A stretch of 64,000 bases of DNA from the NCBI GenBank assembly GCA_964244725.1, contig CAXTJQ010000007.1:62001-126000 (forward strand). Direction: 5' to 3'. Made by a program: the position numbers and the translations under genes. The notes below the pieces were generated by a model. That model ran no database searches, was not told the DNA's origin, and saw nothing but the letters and a program-made list of their open reading frames with translations. The DNA comes from Kumtagia sp964244725. GTDB lineage: Bacteria; Pseudomonadota; Alphaproteobacteria; Rhizobiales; Rhizobiaceae. Positions 1 to 8,098 of this stretch are shown in pieces; the first letter of the stretch is position 1; each line of letters starts with the position of its first letter.

Positions 1-202
1 TCGGTCGCGTGATCGTCACGACGAGGCTGTTCTGGAAATAGTGGATGAAGTCGCTCTGGTTAAGCACGGTCGTGTAGCCGACCGGGTCGAAGGTTCCGGG
101 CGTCGGGAGCGACAGCGGCGATTTGAACGAGTTGACCACGACGAGAAGCACGGGAAACAACGCGCCGATCGAGCGGGGGATGGAGCGGGTAGCAACGCTC
201 AT
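1..202 (-). CDS. Carbohydrate ABC transporter permease, MalG type (partial, runs off window)
   Basis: N-terminal 67 residues of an inner-membrane sugar permease, cut by the window edge. The peptide runs from MSVATRSIPR through a short hydrophobic stretch (about residues 13-23) into NSFKSPLSLPTPGTFDP, the pattern of the first helix and first periplasmic loop of MalG-like permeases. It follows the MalF-type permease, substrate-binding protein and murQ on the same strand, so it should be the second permease of that importer. The first membrane segment is only about 13 residues, shorter than usual for the family, so the N-terminus may have lost some residues. The ATG at 202 has no strong ribosome site. 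The type call is firm; substrate is inferred from neighbours. Confidence 0.75.
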   Translation of the reverse strand, partial: MSVATRSIPRSIGALFPVLLVVVNSFKSPLSLPTPGTFDPVGYTTVLNQSDFIHYFQNSLVVTITRP

Positions 203-240
203 GGGCGGGCGCCTCGATCGACTCGGAGGTCTTGCGGTAC

Positions 241-372
241 GCCCCCTCCACCACGCTTCGCGCGGTTCCCCTCCCCCGCCGCGCAGGGGAGGATCAAGAG
301 GCGACGATCGCGCGACCGAATCCTCCCCCGTTTACGGGGGAGGGGGACCACGCGAAGCGTGGTGGAGGGGGC
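241..372. repeat. REP-like intergenic inverted repeat
   Basis: Two arms of about 30 bases (241-271 and 342-372) are near-perfect reverse complements, sharing CCCTCCACCACGCTTCGCG and its complement. An inner pair of C-rich and G-rich runs (CTCCCC/GGGGGAGG) lies between them. This fits the long palindromic repeats common between genes in Hyphomicrobiales. It sits between the two permease genes and could fold in the transcript and lower expression of the distal permease; that role is inference. Confidence 0.7.
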
Positions 373-395
373 GCGGATCACAATCATCATTTCCA

Positions 396-1334
396 TCAAA
401 ACTGATACCGGCGCAGCCGGGTCTGCACCGCAAACAGATACAGGCACACGCCGCCGAGGATGATGAAGAACATGATCGTGGCGATGGTCGCGCCCATGTT
501 GGGGTCGCCGAGCTGGAGCTGGAAGCCGAAGAAGGCGCGGTAGAGGAAGGTGCCGAGGATATCGGTCGCGCCGTTGGGACCGGCGAGCGCGCCCTGCGCG
601 GTGTAGACGAGATCGAAGGCGTTGAAATTGCCGACGAAGGTCAGGATCGAGATGATGCCGATCGAGGGCAGGATCAGCGGCAGCTTGATCTTCCAGAATT
701 GCGAGAAGCCGGTGATGCCGTCGCATTCGGCGGCCTCGATCACCTCGTCCGGGATCGACAGCAGCGCGGCGTAGATCAGCATCATCGGGATGCCGACGAA
801 CTGCCAGACCGAAATCAGCGAGAGCGCGGTCAGCGCATATTCCTCCTTGCCGAGCCATGGCGCGAACAGGCCGCGCAGGCCGATGCTGTTCAGCAAAGTG
901 GGCGCGACGCCCCAGAGCGGCGACAGGATCAGCTTCCAGACGAAGCCGACGATGACGAAGGACAGGATGGTCGGGATGAAGATCGCGGTGCGGTAGAACG
1001 CGCTGAAGCGCAGCCGCGGGCTGGAGAGCAGCGCGGCGAGGATCACGCCGATCGGGTTCTGCACAGCCATGTGGATGATGAAGAACCATGTGTTGTTGCC
1101 GAGCGCATTCCAGAAGCCCGCCGACCAGCGCGGATCGAAGAACAACGTATGGAAGTTCTGCAGGCCGACGAAGGTCTGGACGCGGTCGACGCTCTGGAAC
1201 AGCGAGAACTGCAGCGTGCCGGCGAGCGGCACGATCATGAAGGCGGTGTAGACGAGAAACGCGGGCGCGAGGAACACCAGGATGTGCCAGCGGATTGGCC
1301 TCATGGCGCGGCCCAGACCCTTGAACACTCCCAT
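396..1334 (-). CDS. Carbohydrate ABC transporter permease, MalF/UgpA type
   Basis: 312-residue inner-membrane subunit of a CUT1-type sugar importer. Hydrophobic helices are visible from residue 17 (HILVFLAPAFLVYTAFMIVP) to the C-terminus. The family's cytoplasmic EAA loop appears as PDEVIEAAECDGITGFSQFWKIKLP, which binds the ATPase. It lies 516 bases downstream of the substrate-binding protein, with an oppositely oriented zinc-ribbon gene in between, and is followed by the second permease. No ATPase of this system is in the window, so it is encoded further left or elsewhere. Association with murQ and nag genes suggests an amino-sugar or muropeptide-derived substrate (inference). Confidence 0.9.
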   Translation of the reverse strand: MGVFKGLGRAMRPIRWHILVFLAPAFLVYTAFMIVPLAGTLQFSLFQSVDRVQTFVGLQNFHTLFFDPRWSAGFWNALGNNTWFFIIHMAVQNPIGVILAALLSSPRLRFSAFYRTAIFIPTILSFVIVGFVWKLILSPLWGVAPTLLNSIGLRGLFAPWLGKEEYALTALSLISVWQFVGIPMMLIYAALLSIPDEVIEAAECDGITGFSQFWKIKLPLILPSIGIISILTFVGNFNAFDLVYTAQGALAGPNGATDILGTFLYRAFFGFQLQLGDPNMGATIATIMFFIILGGVCLYLFAVQTRLRRYQF

Positions 1335-1489
1335 GAATGGGGCGCGAAATGTCCCGCAAAACTTTGCAAAAATTCTTTTAAGTAATTGTTATTGCACTGA
1401 CAAATTCGACCGGAAAAGGTTAGCTCCGTTTGTCGGTGAAGCCCGTTCGTGCTACTGTCAAAGCGACCATAAAACGACGAGGTAAGGGA

Positions 1490-1807
1490 ATGACGCACGC
1501 TATCTGCGTACGCTGTGGAGCAATGAAATTTGGTTGTTTGGTCGTCTGCGGGACATGCGGACGGGCGCCCGTGTCCGGTCGACAGACCGCATACGCTTTT
1601 GCCCTTAGCGATCATTATTTCGATCGCGCCGAACTGGAAGCTTGGTCGAAAGACACGGTGGCCGGACATTGCACGCTTCCCTTGCTGTCGACGGAGCAGG
1701 AGGAGGAATTGATTCGACTCTACGCGCCCGAGCGACAACCGACCATGATCAGCGAGCCGGACGTTCTGTCGACGCACGAACCGCGGGCAACCGCGCCCGC
1801 CGGTTGA
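1490..1807 (+). CDS. Small zinc-ribbon protein, unknown function
   Basis: 105-residue protein starting at the ATG at 1490, behind a purine-rich GAGGTAAGGGA ribosome site. An upstream in-frame GTG would add 20 basic residues and is less likely. The N-terminus has two CxxC pairs (CVRCG at 6-10 and CGTCG at about 21-25), a rubredoxin-like zinc ribbon, followed by YAFALSDHYFDRAELEAW. I recognise this arrangement from conserved hypothetical proteins of Hyphomicrobiales but know no function for it. It is antisense to the flanking ABC transporter genes and sits between the binding protein and the permease, so it interrupts that operon. Confidence 0.7.
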   Translation: MTHAICVRCGAMKFGCLVVCGTCGRAPVSGRQTAYAFALSDHYFDRAELEAWSKDTVAGHCTLPLLSTEQEEELIRLYAPERQPTMISEPDVLSTHEPRATAPAG

Positions 1808-1820
1808 GCCGGCAGGCGCG
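1792..1820. terminator. GC-rich hairpin between convergent genes
   Basis: CGCGCC-c-GCCGG and CCGGC-a-GGCGCG form an 11-pair stem with one mismatch around a TTGAG loop. The loop contains the stop codon of the zinc-ribbon gene, and the hairpin lies 30 bases past the stop of the convergent binding-protein gene. There is no T-tract, so it may act as a transcript-end stabiliser rather than a classical terminator. Confidence 0.45.
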
Positions 1821-1850
1821 GCGGAGATCGTTCCGCCTGGTCGACCCAGC

Positions 1851-3110
1851 TTACTTGCCCGGCTTGTACCAGGCGTCGAGGCCGTCCTGCAGCTTCTTTC
1901 CCGCTGCTTCCGGCGTATCCGCGCCGTTGATGACGTTGGCCGATTCGGTCCAGGTCTCATTCTCGAGGTTCGGCGTGCCGCGCGACAGGATCTGATAGGT
2001 GGAGCGGATCGTCGGCTTGCACTTCTCGCGCCACGAGACGAATTCCTGCGCCAGGGGATCCTCCATCTTCACCGGCGTCGAGGACAGCGAGAAGAAGCCC
2101 GGCAGCGCATTGGCGTAGATCGTGGCGAAGTCGGGCGAGGCGACCCAGGAGAGGAAGGTCTTGGCTGCTTCCGCATTCGGGCTCTTGGCGTTGAGGCCGA
2201 GCGCGATGTCGGTATGGTCCGAGATGTAGCACGTGTCGCCGGCGGCCTTCACCGGCGGCGGGAACGCGCCCATCTTGAACTGCGCCTGCGTGTTGAACAG
2301 GCCGATCTCCCACGAGCCGGCGGGATAGATGGCGGCGCGGCCGAGCGTGAAGAGGTTCTGGCTGTCGGGATAGGTCTGGGCCTCGAAGCCGTCGCCCATG
2401 TAATCCTTCCATTTGGCCAACGTCTTGTAAGGCTCGACCCAGTCGGCGTCGGTGAGCTTCTGCGCGCCCTTGATAAGGGCAAGCCGGCCCTCCTCGCCCT
2501 TCCAGTAGGTCGGGCCGATGTTCTGGTAGCCCATGGTGGCGGCCTCCCAGAGGTCCTTGGTGCCCATGGCGAGCGGGATGTAGGTTCCATCGGCCTTGAT
2601 CTTGTCGAGGGCGGCGAAGAACTCCGCCTCCGTCGCCGGCACGGCGATGCCGAGCTTGTCGAAGGCGTCCTTGTTGTAGATGAAGCCGTGAATGACCGAC
2701 GCCATCGGCACGCAGAAGGTCGACTTGGCGTCGTCGGTCTGCCACGCGGATTTGGCGACGGGCGAGAAGCCGTCCATGCCGGGCAAACTCGTCAGGTCGG
2801 CGAGGTTGCCCTTCTTGAACAGCTCCAGCGATTTGTCGAACGGACGGCAGGTGATGAGGTCGCCCGCAGACCCGGCGTCAAGCTTGGCGCCGAGGGCGGC
2901 GTCGTATTCGGTCGGCGCCGTCGGCGAGAAGACGACCTTGATGCCGGGATATTTGGCTTCGAAGATCGGGATGAGCTTGTCCTGCCAGATCGCCACGTCG
3001 TCGCCGCGCCAGCTTTCGATGGTGATGGTCTTGTCCTGCGCCATGGCCGCGCCAGTCGCGCCCAGTATTGTGGAGCCTAAGAGGATGGTCGTGAAAAGTC
3101 GCGTATTCAT
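1851..3110 (-). CDS. Carbohydrate ABC transporter substrate-binding protein
   Basis: 419-residue periplasmic protein of the family 1 sugar-binding type. A Sec signal peptide ends at about AAMAQD (residue 25). The mature part begins TITIESWRGDDVAIWQDKLIPIFE, the usual first strand and helix of these proteins. It collects the sugar for the MalF/MalG-type permeases further along the strand. The start is 15 bases from the end of murQ, so both are probably co-transcribed. The ligand is unknown; the neighbouring murQ and nag genes point to an amino sugar. Confidence 0.9.
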   Translation of the reverse strand: MNTRLFTTILLGSTILGATGAAMAQDKTITIESWRGDDVAIWQDKLIPIFEAKYPGIKVVFSPTAPTEYDAALGAKLDAGSAGDLITCRPFDKSLELFKKGNLADLTSLPGMDGFSPVAKSAWQTDDAKSTFCVPMASVIHGFIYNKDAFDKLGIAVPATEAEFFAALDKIKADGTYIPLAMGTKDLWEAATMGYQNIGPTYWKGEEGRLALIKGAQKLTDADWVEPYKTLAKWKDYMGDGFEAQTYPDSQNLFTLGRAAIYPAGSWEIGLFNTQAQFKMGAFPPPVKAAGDTCYISDHTDIALGLNAKSPNAEAAKTFLSWVASPDFATIYANALPGFFSLSSTPVKMEDPLAQEFVSWREKCKPTIRSTYQILSRGTPNLENETWTESANVINGADTPEAAGKKLQDGLDAWYKPGK

Positions 3111-3125
3111 CTGCAGTCTCCCTGT

Positions 3126-4052
3126 TCAGTTTCGGTCATGACGGGAGCGCATGCTCCCCTCTTTCAAACGCGCCAGCGCCGGTCTGAGTTTTTGTCCGGT
3201 CGCGGCGAGAATTGTCACGGCATCGTCGACGCTTTTCGCGCCGGCTGCAAGGAGGATGGCCGGCTTGACGGCGCCGCCGCTTTCGGCCAGCCAGCGGACC
3301 GCATCGTCCGCCGAACCGCCCGAGATCGCGCTGACGATCCGCGTCGCGCGGTCGCGCAACTTCGTGTTGTCGGCCTTGAGGTTGACCATGTAGCCGTCAT
3401 GGACGTGACCGAGATGGATGCCGACAAGCGTCGAGAGCATGTTGAGCGCAATTTTCTGCGCGGTGCCGGCGCCCATGCGGGTCGAGCCGGCGATGAGTTC
3501 CGGCGGGGTCGCAAGCACGATGCCGACATCGGCCCCGGTCACGAGCGGCGCGCCGGCATTGTTGGCGATGCCCACCGTCGCCGCGCCGCGGCGTTTGGCC
3601 TCGCCCAGCCCCGCCAGCGCATAAGGCGTCGAGCCGCTCGCCGAGACGGCGATCAGGCAGTCGGCTTCCGACACCGCCAGCGCCTCGATCGCGCGCAGCA
3701 CCTCGTCGACGTCGTCCTCGGGTGCGCCTGCCAGATCGATCAGCGCGTCCCGGCCCCCGGCCAGCAGGATCGCGAAACGATCGGGGCCGATGCCGTAGGT
3801 GCCCGGCAGTTCGAGCGCATCGGCCATCGCCATCAGGCCGGAACTGCCCGCGCCGCAATAGATCAGCCGGCCACCGTTCGACAGGCTTTCGGCGGCCATC
3901 CTCGCTGCGCGCTCGATCTGCGGTATCGCGGGCTCGACGGATTTGGCCGCCGCGACCTGGCCCTCCAGGAGAAAGCCCAGCACGGCGGCGGCGGGCCGCA
4001 TGTCCAGCCCCTCCGCCCTGTCGCTGACCGTTTCGGTGTCAGTTGGCCGCAT
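3126..4052 (-). CDS. murQ: N-acetylmuramic acid 6-phosphate etherase
   Basis: Cytosolic lyase of 308 residues that removes D-lactate from N-acetylmuramic acid 6-phosphate to give GlcNAc 6-phosphate. It has an SIS sugar-phosphate-binding fold: GGRLIYCGAGSSGLMAMADALE and then DCLIAVSASGSTPYALAGL, followed by the MurQ signature TRMGAGTAQKIALNMLST. I chose the ATG at 4052 because GGAG lies 8 bases upstream; a further 13 codons are open before it. The product feeds the NagA and deaminase enzymes encoded divergently, so this gene links cell-wall recycling to the nag operon. Confidence 0.92.
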   Translation of the reverse strand: MRPTDTETVSDRAEGLDMRPAAAVLGFLLEGQVAAAKSVEPAIPQIERAARMAAESLSNGGRLIYCGAGSSGLMAMADALELPGTYGIGPDRFAILLAGGRDALIDLAGAPEDDVDEVLRAIEALAVSEADCLIAVSASGSTPYALAGLGEAKRRGAATVGIANNAGAPLVTGADVGIVLATPPELIAGSTRMGAGTAQKIALNMLSTLVGIHLGHVHDGYMVNLKADNTKLRDRATRIVSAISGGSADDAVRWLAESGGAVKPAILLAAGAKSVDDAVTILAATGQKLRPALARLKEGSMRSRHDRN

Positions 4053-4073
4053 GCCGATCTCCGTTGCGCGACG

Positions 4074-4091
4074 ATACCAAAAAAAGACCAC
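4074..4091 (-). promoter_or_regulatory. Tandem TGGT half-sites upstream of murQ (candidate GntR operator)
   Basis: Read on the minus strand, two TGGT motifs (TGGTC, then TGGTAT) lie exactly 11 bases apart, separated by a T-run, just upstream of the murQ ribosome site. The opposite promoter has the same 11-base spacing (4204-4222). Family knowledge: HutC/NagR-type GntR proteins often recognise TGGT/ACCA-like half-sites. Direct instead of inverted order is unusual, so operator identity is inference. Confidence 0.4.
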
Positions 4092-4203
4092 TTGTCGAGC
4101 GCCGTTAACACTTAAATGCCGTCCAGCGATACATATTTGGAATTATCGCGTCGAATCAGATTGTTACTGATCGAACCGCGTCCGCTGGAAATTAATGCTT
4201 GGC

Positions 4204-4222
4204 TATTGGTAGCGTATTGGTA
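4204..4222 (+). promoter_or_regulatory. Direct repeat TATTGGTA x2 upstream of the nag operon
   Basis: TATTGGTA occurs at 4204-4211 and again at 4215-4222, one helical turn apart, about 26 bases before the GTG start of the kinase gene. It matches the spacing of the TGGT pair before murQ. A plausible binding site for the GntR/UTRA regulator encoded in the same operon. Confidence 0.45.
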
Positions 4223-4247
4223 TTATCCACCTGACAGGAGTTGCAGC

Positions 4248-5129
4248 GTGAACCTAGTGCTTGGGATCGATGGCGGCGGCACATCATGCAGGGCGGCGGT
4301 GGCGACCGACGCTGGCGAGGTTCTGGGCCGGGCCAAGAGCGGCGCGGCCAACATCCGCACCGACCTGACCGGCGCGCGGGCGAGCATCGTCGAAGCGGCC
4401 CGGCTCGCGTTCGTCGATGCTGGACTCGATCCCGACCGCGTTGCGGAGACGCCGGCGCTGCTTGGCCTTGCCGGCAGCAATGTCGGCGTTTACCGCCAGC
4501 AGATCGAAGCGATCCTGCCGTTCGAGCGGTCGATGGTGGAAAGCGATGCGCTGATCGCGCTGGAGGGGGCGCTCGGCGAAGGCGACGGCGCGATCGCCAT
4601 CCTGGGGACGGGCACCGCCTATATGGTGCGGCGCGCCGGCGTGGCGCGCACCGTCGGCGGCTGGGGTTTCCTGGTCGGCGACCAGGGCAGCGGCGCGCGG
4701 CTCGGCCGCGACCTGTTCGAGGAGACGCTGCTCGCCTACGACGCCATCCGCCCCGCCTCGCCGCTCACCCGCGCGCTGCTCGCCGTCTACAGCGACAGCC
4801 CGCGCGACATCGTGGAGTTCACGACATCGGCCAAACCGGGCGATTTCGGCGGCTTCGCGCCGATGATCTTCGACCATGCCGCACGCGGCGACGCGGTGGC
4901 GGAATTTATTCTCTCGCGCGCCACCGGCGACATCGAGCAGTCCCTGGAGGTTCTCGACCTTCGGGGCGAGGAACCGCTCTGCCTGCTGGGCGGGCTCGCT
5001 CCGCTTTACGCCGCGCGCCTGTCCGATCCGTTCCGCGCAAGGCTTCGGCCTCCGGCGCAGGATGCGCTGGGCGGGGCAATCGCCCGCGCGGCCCGCCTCT
5101 TCGGACGGACCGGCGCCCGCCGTGGCTGA
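4248..5129 (+). CDS. nagK: N-acetylglucosamine kinase, BadF/BadG ATPase family
   Basis: 293-residue cytosolic sugar kinase. It has the phosphate-binding loop LGIDGGGTSCRAAV at the N-terminus, DALIALEGALG in the middle, AILGTGTAYMV, and the GGWGFLVGDQGSGARLG signature of GlcNAc kinases of this fold. It starts at GTG 4248 with ACAGGAG 7 bases upstream; longer in-frame extensions cover the promoter region and are unlikely. Its stop overlaps the GTG start of the regulator gene. It should phosphorylate imported or recycled GlcNAc to GlcNAc 6-phosphate for NagA. Glucosamine as substrate cannot be excluded. Confidence 0.85.
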   Translation: MNLVLGIDGGGTSCRAAVATDAGEVLGRAKSGAANIRTDLTGARASIVEAARLAFVDAGLDPDRVAETPALLGLAGSNVGVYRQQIEAILPFERSMVESDALIALEGALGEGDGAIAILGTGTAYMVRRAGVARTVGGWGFLVGDQGSGARLGRDLFEETLLAYDAIRPASPLTRALLAVYSDSPRDIVEFTTSAKPGDFGGFAPMIFDHAARGDAVAEFILSRATGDIEQSLEVLDLRGEEPLCLLGGLAPLYAARLSDPFRARLRPPAQDALGGAIARAARLFGRTGARRG

Positions 5130-5901
5130 CGCGGCCGCGCCCCTGTTTGCCGGATTGCGCGACGGCGCGCGCGGCGGCGCGCCGCTCTATCTGCGCCTCA
5201 AGCAGGCGATCGAGGAGGCGGTGCATAGCGGATCGATCCGGCCCGGCGACGCGCTGCCCTCCGAACGCGATCTTGCCGCGAAGGCGGAAATTTCCCGCGT
5301 CACCGTGCGCAAGGCGGTGCAGGACCTAGTGCGCAACGGCGTGCTGGTGCAGCGCCACGGGTCGGGCACGTTCGTCGCGCCGCGCGTGGCGCGCGTCGAG
5401 CAATCCTTGTCGCTGCTGACCTCGTTCACGGAGGACATGGCGCGGCGCGGCATGGCGCTGCGGTCGCAGTGGCTGGACCGGGGCATCTATCGGCCCTCGC
5501 CCGACGAGATGATGGTGCTCGGCCTGTCGCCGGACGAGGCCGTGTCGCGGGTGAGCCGGCTGCGCATCGCCAACGACATGCCGCTGGCGATCGAGCGCGC
5601 CGCTTTGCCCGCGACCGCGCTGCCGGATCCGGCCGCCGTCGGCGCTTCGCTCTACCAGGCGCTCGATAAGACGGGAAACCGGCCGGTGCGCGCCGTCCAG
5701 CGCATCTCGGCCGCCAATCTCGGCGAGGCCGACGCGCATCTGCTCGGCGTCTCGGCGGGCGCCGCCAGCCTCAACATCGAACGCGTTTCCTATCTCGCCA
5801 GCGGAAAGGTCATCGAATTTACGCGATCGATCTATAGGGCGGACGCCTATGATTTCGTCGCCGAGCTTCGCCTCGGCGCATCACCGGAGGCGCGAGCATG
5901 A
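5122..5901 (+). CDS. GntR-family regulator with UTRA domain (NagR/HutC type)
   Basis: 259-residue DNA-binding regulator. Residues about 20-85 are a winged helix (PLYLRLKQAIEEAV, GDALPSERDLAAKAEISRVTVRKA, LVQRHGSGTFVA). The rest is a UTRA ligand-binding domain. It starts at GTG 5122, overlapping the kinase stop by 8 bases, and its end overlaps the next ATG in ATGA, so the four genes form one translationally coupled unit. By family precedent it should sense glucosamine 6-P or GlcNAc 6-P and control both divergent transcripts; the TGGT repeats in the 4.05-4.25 kb region are candidate targets. Confidence 0.88.
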   Translation: MADAAAPLFAGLRDGARGGAPLYLRLKQAIEEAVHSGSIRPGDALPSERDLAAKAEISRVTVRKAVQDLVRNGVLVQRHGSGTFVAPRVARVEQSLSLLTSFTEDMARRGMALRSQWLDRGIYRPSPDEMMVLGLSPDEAVSRVSRLRIANDMPLAIERAALPATALPDPAAVGASLYQALDKTGNRPVRAVQRISAANLGEADAHLLGVSAGAASLNIERVSYLASGKVIEFTRSIYRADAYDFVAELRLGASPEARA

Positions 5902-6926
5902 TCGCGGAGACGCATATGCGGCGCGAGATCGCCGAAATCCCGCAAGCCGCGGCGCGCCTGCTCGACGGCGGCGGCAAGATCCTCGCCGAAGCCGGGCGGG
6001 GCATCCGGGCGCAAAATCCGCGCTTCATCGTCACCGTCGCGCGCGGCTCGTCCGACCACGCCGCGGCCTTCCTGAAATACGCGATCGAGCTGACGGCCGG
6101 CATTCCGGTCGCCTCGATCGGCCCGTCGATCGCCTCGATCTATGGCGCGCGCCTGCGGCTGGACGGCACCGTCTGCCTGTCGATCTCGCAGTCGGGCAAG
6201 AGCCCGGACATCATCGCGATGGCCAAGCAGGCGAAAGCCGGCGGCGCGCTGACGGTGGCGCTGACCAACACGCCGGACTCGCCGCTGGCGCGCAACTCCG
6301 ATTTCGCGATCGACATTCTCGCGGGCCTGGAAAAAAGCATCGCGGCGACCAAGAGCTTCGTCAATTCGGCGGTCGCCGGGCTGGCGCTGATGGCGCATTG
6401 CACCGACGATTCCGCGCTGCTCGCAGCGCTCGCCCGCCTGCCCAACCAGTTTCGCAAGGCGATCGACTGCGACTGGATGGAGATTGCCGAGGCGCTCGAC
6501 GGCGAGCGCTCGCTGTTCATCCTCGGGCGAGGGCCCTCCTACGCGATCGCCGGCGAGGCGGCGCTGAAATTCAAGGAGACCTGCGGGCTCCATGCCGAAG
6601 CCTACAGCGCGGCCGAAGTGATGCACGGGCCGCTGGCGCTGGTCGGGCCCGGCTTCCCGGTGCTGGCGCTGGCCGCGCGCGACGCCTCGGAGGCGTCGGT
6701 CGCCGAGACCGCCGATGCGCTCGCCGCCAAGGGCGCCGCGGTGTTCGCGACCTCGCAGCGCGTCGGCGGCGCGCGGGGCCTGCCGTTCGTCGCGACCGGG
6801 CATCCTTTAACCGACCCGCTGCCGCTGATCGTATCGTTCTATGCCTTCGTCGAGGCGTTCGCGCGGCATCGCGGGCTCAACCCGGACGAGCCACGGCATC
6901 TCCGCAAGGTCACGGAAACCAAATGA
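5898..6926 (+). CDS. SIS-domain glucosamine-6-phosphate deaminase, NagB-II type
   Basis: 342-residue cytosolic enzyme with two SIS domains, equivalent to the isomerase half of GlmS without its glutaminase domain. Signatures are VARGSSDHAAAFLKYAIE, LSISQSGKSPDIIAMAKQAK, KSIAATKSFVNS, FILGRGPSYAIAGEAALKFK and a second half containing EAYSAAEVMHGP. It should convert glucosamine 6-P to fructose 6-P and ammonia. It replaces the classical NagB, which is absent here. Position between the regulator and nagA (ATGA overlaps at both ends) supports the assignment. Confidence 0.88.
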   Translation: MIAETHMRREIAEIPQAAARLLDGGGKILAEAGRGIRAQNPRFIVTVARGSSDHAAAFLKYAIELTAGIPVASIGPSIASIYGARLRLDGTVCLSISQSGKSPDIIAMAKQAKAGGALTVALTNTPDSPLARNSDFAIDILAGLEKSIAATKSFVNSAVAGLALMAHCTDDSALLAALARLPNQFRKAIDCDWMEIAEALDGERSLFILGRGPSYAIAGEAALKFKETCGLHAEAYSAAEVMHGPLALVGPGFPVLALAARDASEASVAETADALAAKGAAVFATSQRVGGARGLPFVATGHPLTDPLPLIVSFYAFVEAFARHRGLNPDEPRHLRKVTETK

Positions 6927-8077
6927 CCCCGCTCTCGGCGATCGCCGCGCCGCGCATCTTCGACGGGCAAACCTGGCACGAGGACGCGGCCCTGCTGCTG
7001 CGCGGAGATACGGTCGAAGCCATCGCGCCGGTTGCAAGCGCGCCGCCCGGTACGCCAAGGTTCGAGCATGACGGGATGCTCGCGCCGGGCTTCGTCGATC
7101 TCCAGGTCAATGGCGGCGGCGGCGCGATGCTGAACGATCGCCAGGACGTCGAGGCGATTCGCATAATCTGCGCCGCGCACGCCCAATTCGGCACGACGGC
7201 GCTGCTGCCGACGCTGATCACCGATACGCCTGCTGTCACCGCGCGCGCCATCGAGGCCGGCGTCGCGGCAACGGGGAAAAAAGTCCCCGGCTTCCTCGGC
7301 CTGCATCTGGAAGGCCCGCATCTGTCGATCGGCCGCAAGGGCGCGCATGACCCGGCGCTGATCCGGCCGATGGAGGACGCCGACCTCGATGCGCTGATCG
7401 CGGCGCGAAAGGCTTTGCCGGCGTTGCTGACGACGGTCGCGCCGGAGTCGGTTTCCACGGCTCGGGTCGCGTTGCTCGCGCGCAACGGCGTGGTGGTCAG
7501 CCTCGGCCACTCCGACGCGTCATACGCGGTCGCCATGGTTTATGCCGGCGCGGGCGCGACAATGGCGACGCATCTCTTCAACGCGATGAGCCAGATTGGC
7601 AACCGGGAGCCCGGTCTGGCCGGCGCCGTGCTGGACGCGCCGACGCTTTGGGCGGGGCTGATCGCCGACGGCATCCATGTCGATGCGGCGACGATCGGCA
7701 TCGCTCTAAGAGCCAAGACCAATCCATCGAAACTCTTCCTCGTCACCGACGCCATGGCGACGATCGGCACGACCATGACATCCTTCGCGCTGAACGGCCG
7801 GCTCATCAGGCGCGAGAACGGCCGGCTGACGCTGGATGACGGAACGCTCGCCGGCGCCGACCTCGACATGATCTCGGCCGTGCGGTTCATGCACCGGATC
7901 GTCGGGCTCGACCTCGGCGAGGCGCTGCGCATGGCCGGGCTTTATCCCGCGCGGGCGATGGGGGTCGAGGCGCGCCATGGCCGGCTGACGCGAGGATCGC
8001 GCGCGGATATCGTCAGTCTAAGCGGCAATCTGGACGTGCGGGCGGTGTGGATCGGCGGCGAAAAGGTGGTGGGGTGA
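6923..8077 (+). CDS. nagA: N-acetylglucosamine-6-phosphate deacetylase
   Basis: 384-residue amidohydrolase that removes acetate from GlcNAc 6-P. Visible motifs are the metal-site strand GFVDLQVNGGGG, LGLHLEGPHLS, VVSLGHSDASY, ATHLFNAMSQIGNREPGLAGA, LIADGIHVD and LVTDAMATIG with the catalytic Asp. It is the last gene of the rightward operon, starts in an ATGA overlap with the deaminase gene, and ends 21 bases from the convergent rha-type dehydrogenase. Length is normal for NagA. Confidence 0.93.
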   Translation: MTPLSAIAAPRIFDGQTWHEDAALLLRGDTVEAIAPVASAPPGTPRFEHDGMLAPGFVDLQVNGGGGAMLNDRQDVEAIRIICAAHAQFGTTALLPTLITDTPAVTARAIEAGVAATGKKVPGFLGLHLEGPHLSIGRKGAHDPALIRPMEDADLDALIAARKALPALLTTVAPESVSTARVALLARNGVVVSLGHSDASYAVAMVYAGAGATMATHLFNAMSQIGNREPGLAGAVLDAPTLWAGLIADGIHVDAATIGIALRAKTNPSKLFLVTDAMATIGTTMTSFALNGRLIRRENGRLTLDDGTLAGADLDMISAVRFMHRIVGLDLGEALRMAGLYPARAMGVEARHGRLTRGSRADIVSLSGNLDVRAVWIGGEKVVG

Positions 8078-8098
8078 GATTTCCCGGCGCCTGAACGC

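Noticed and set aside
123..1385. A 420-codon open frame on the plus strand
   Set aside because: Covers the intergenic palindrome and the antisense of the MalF-type permease; low-complexity charged peptide.
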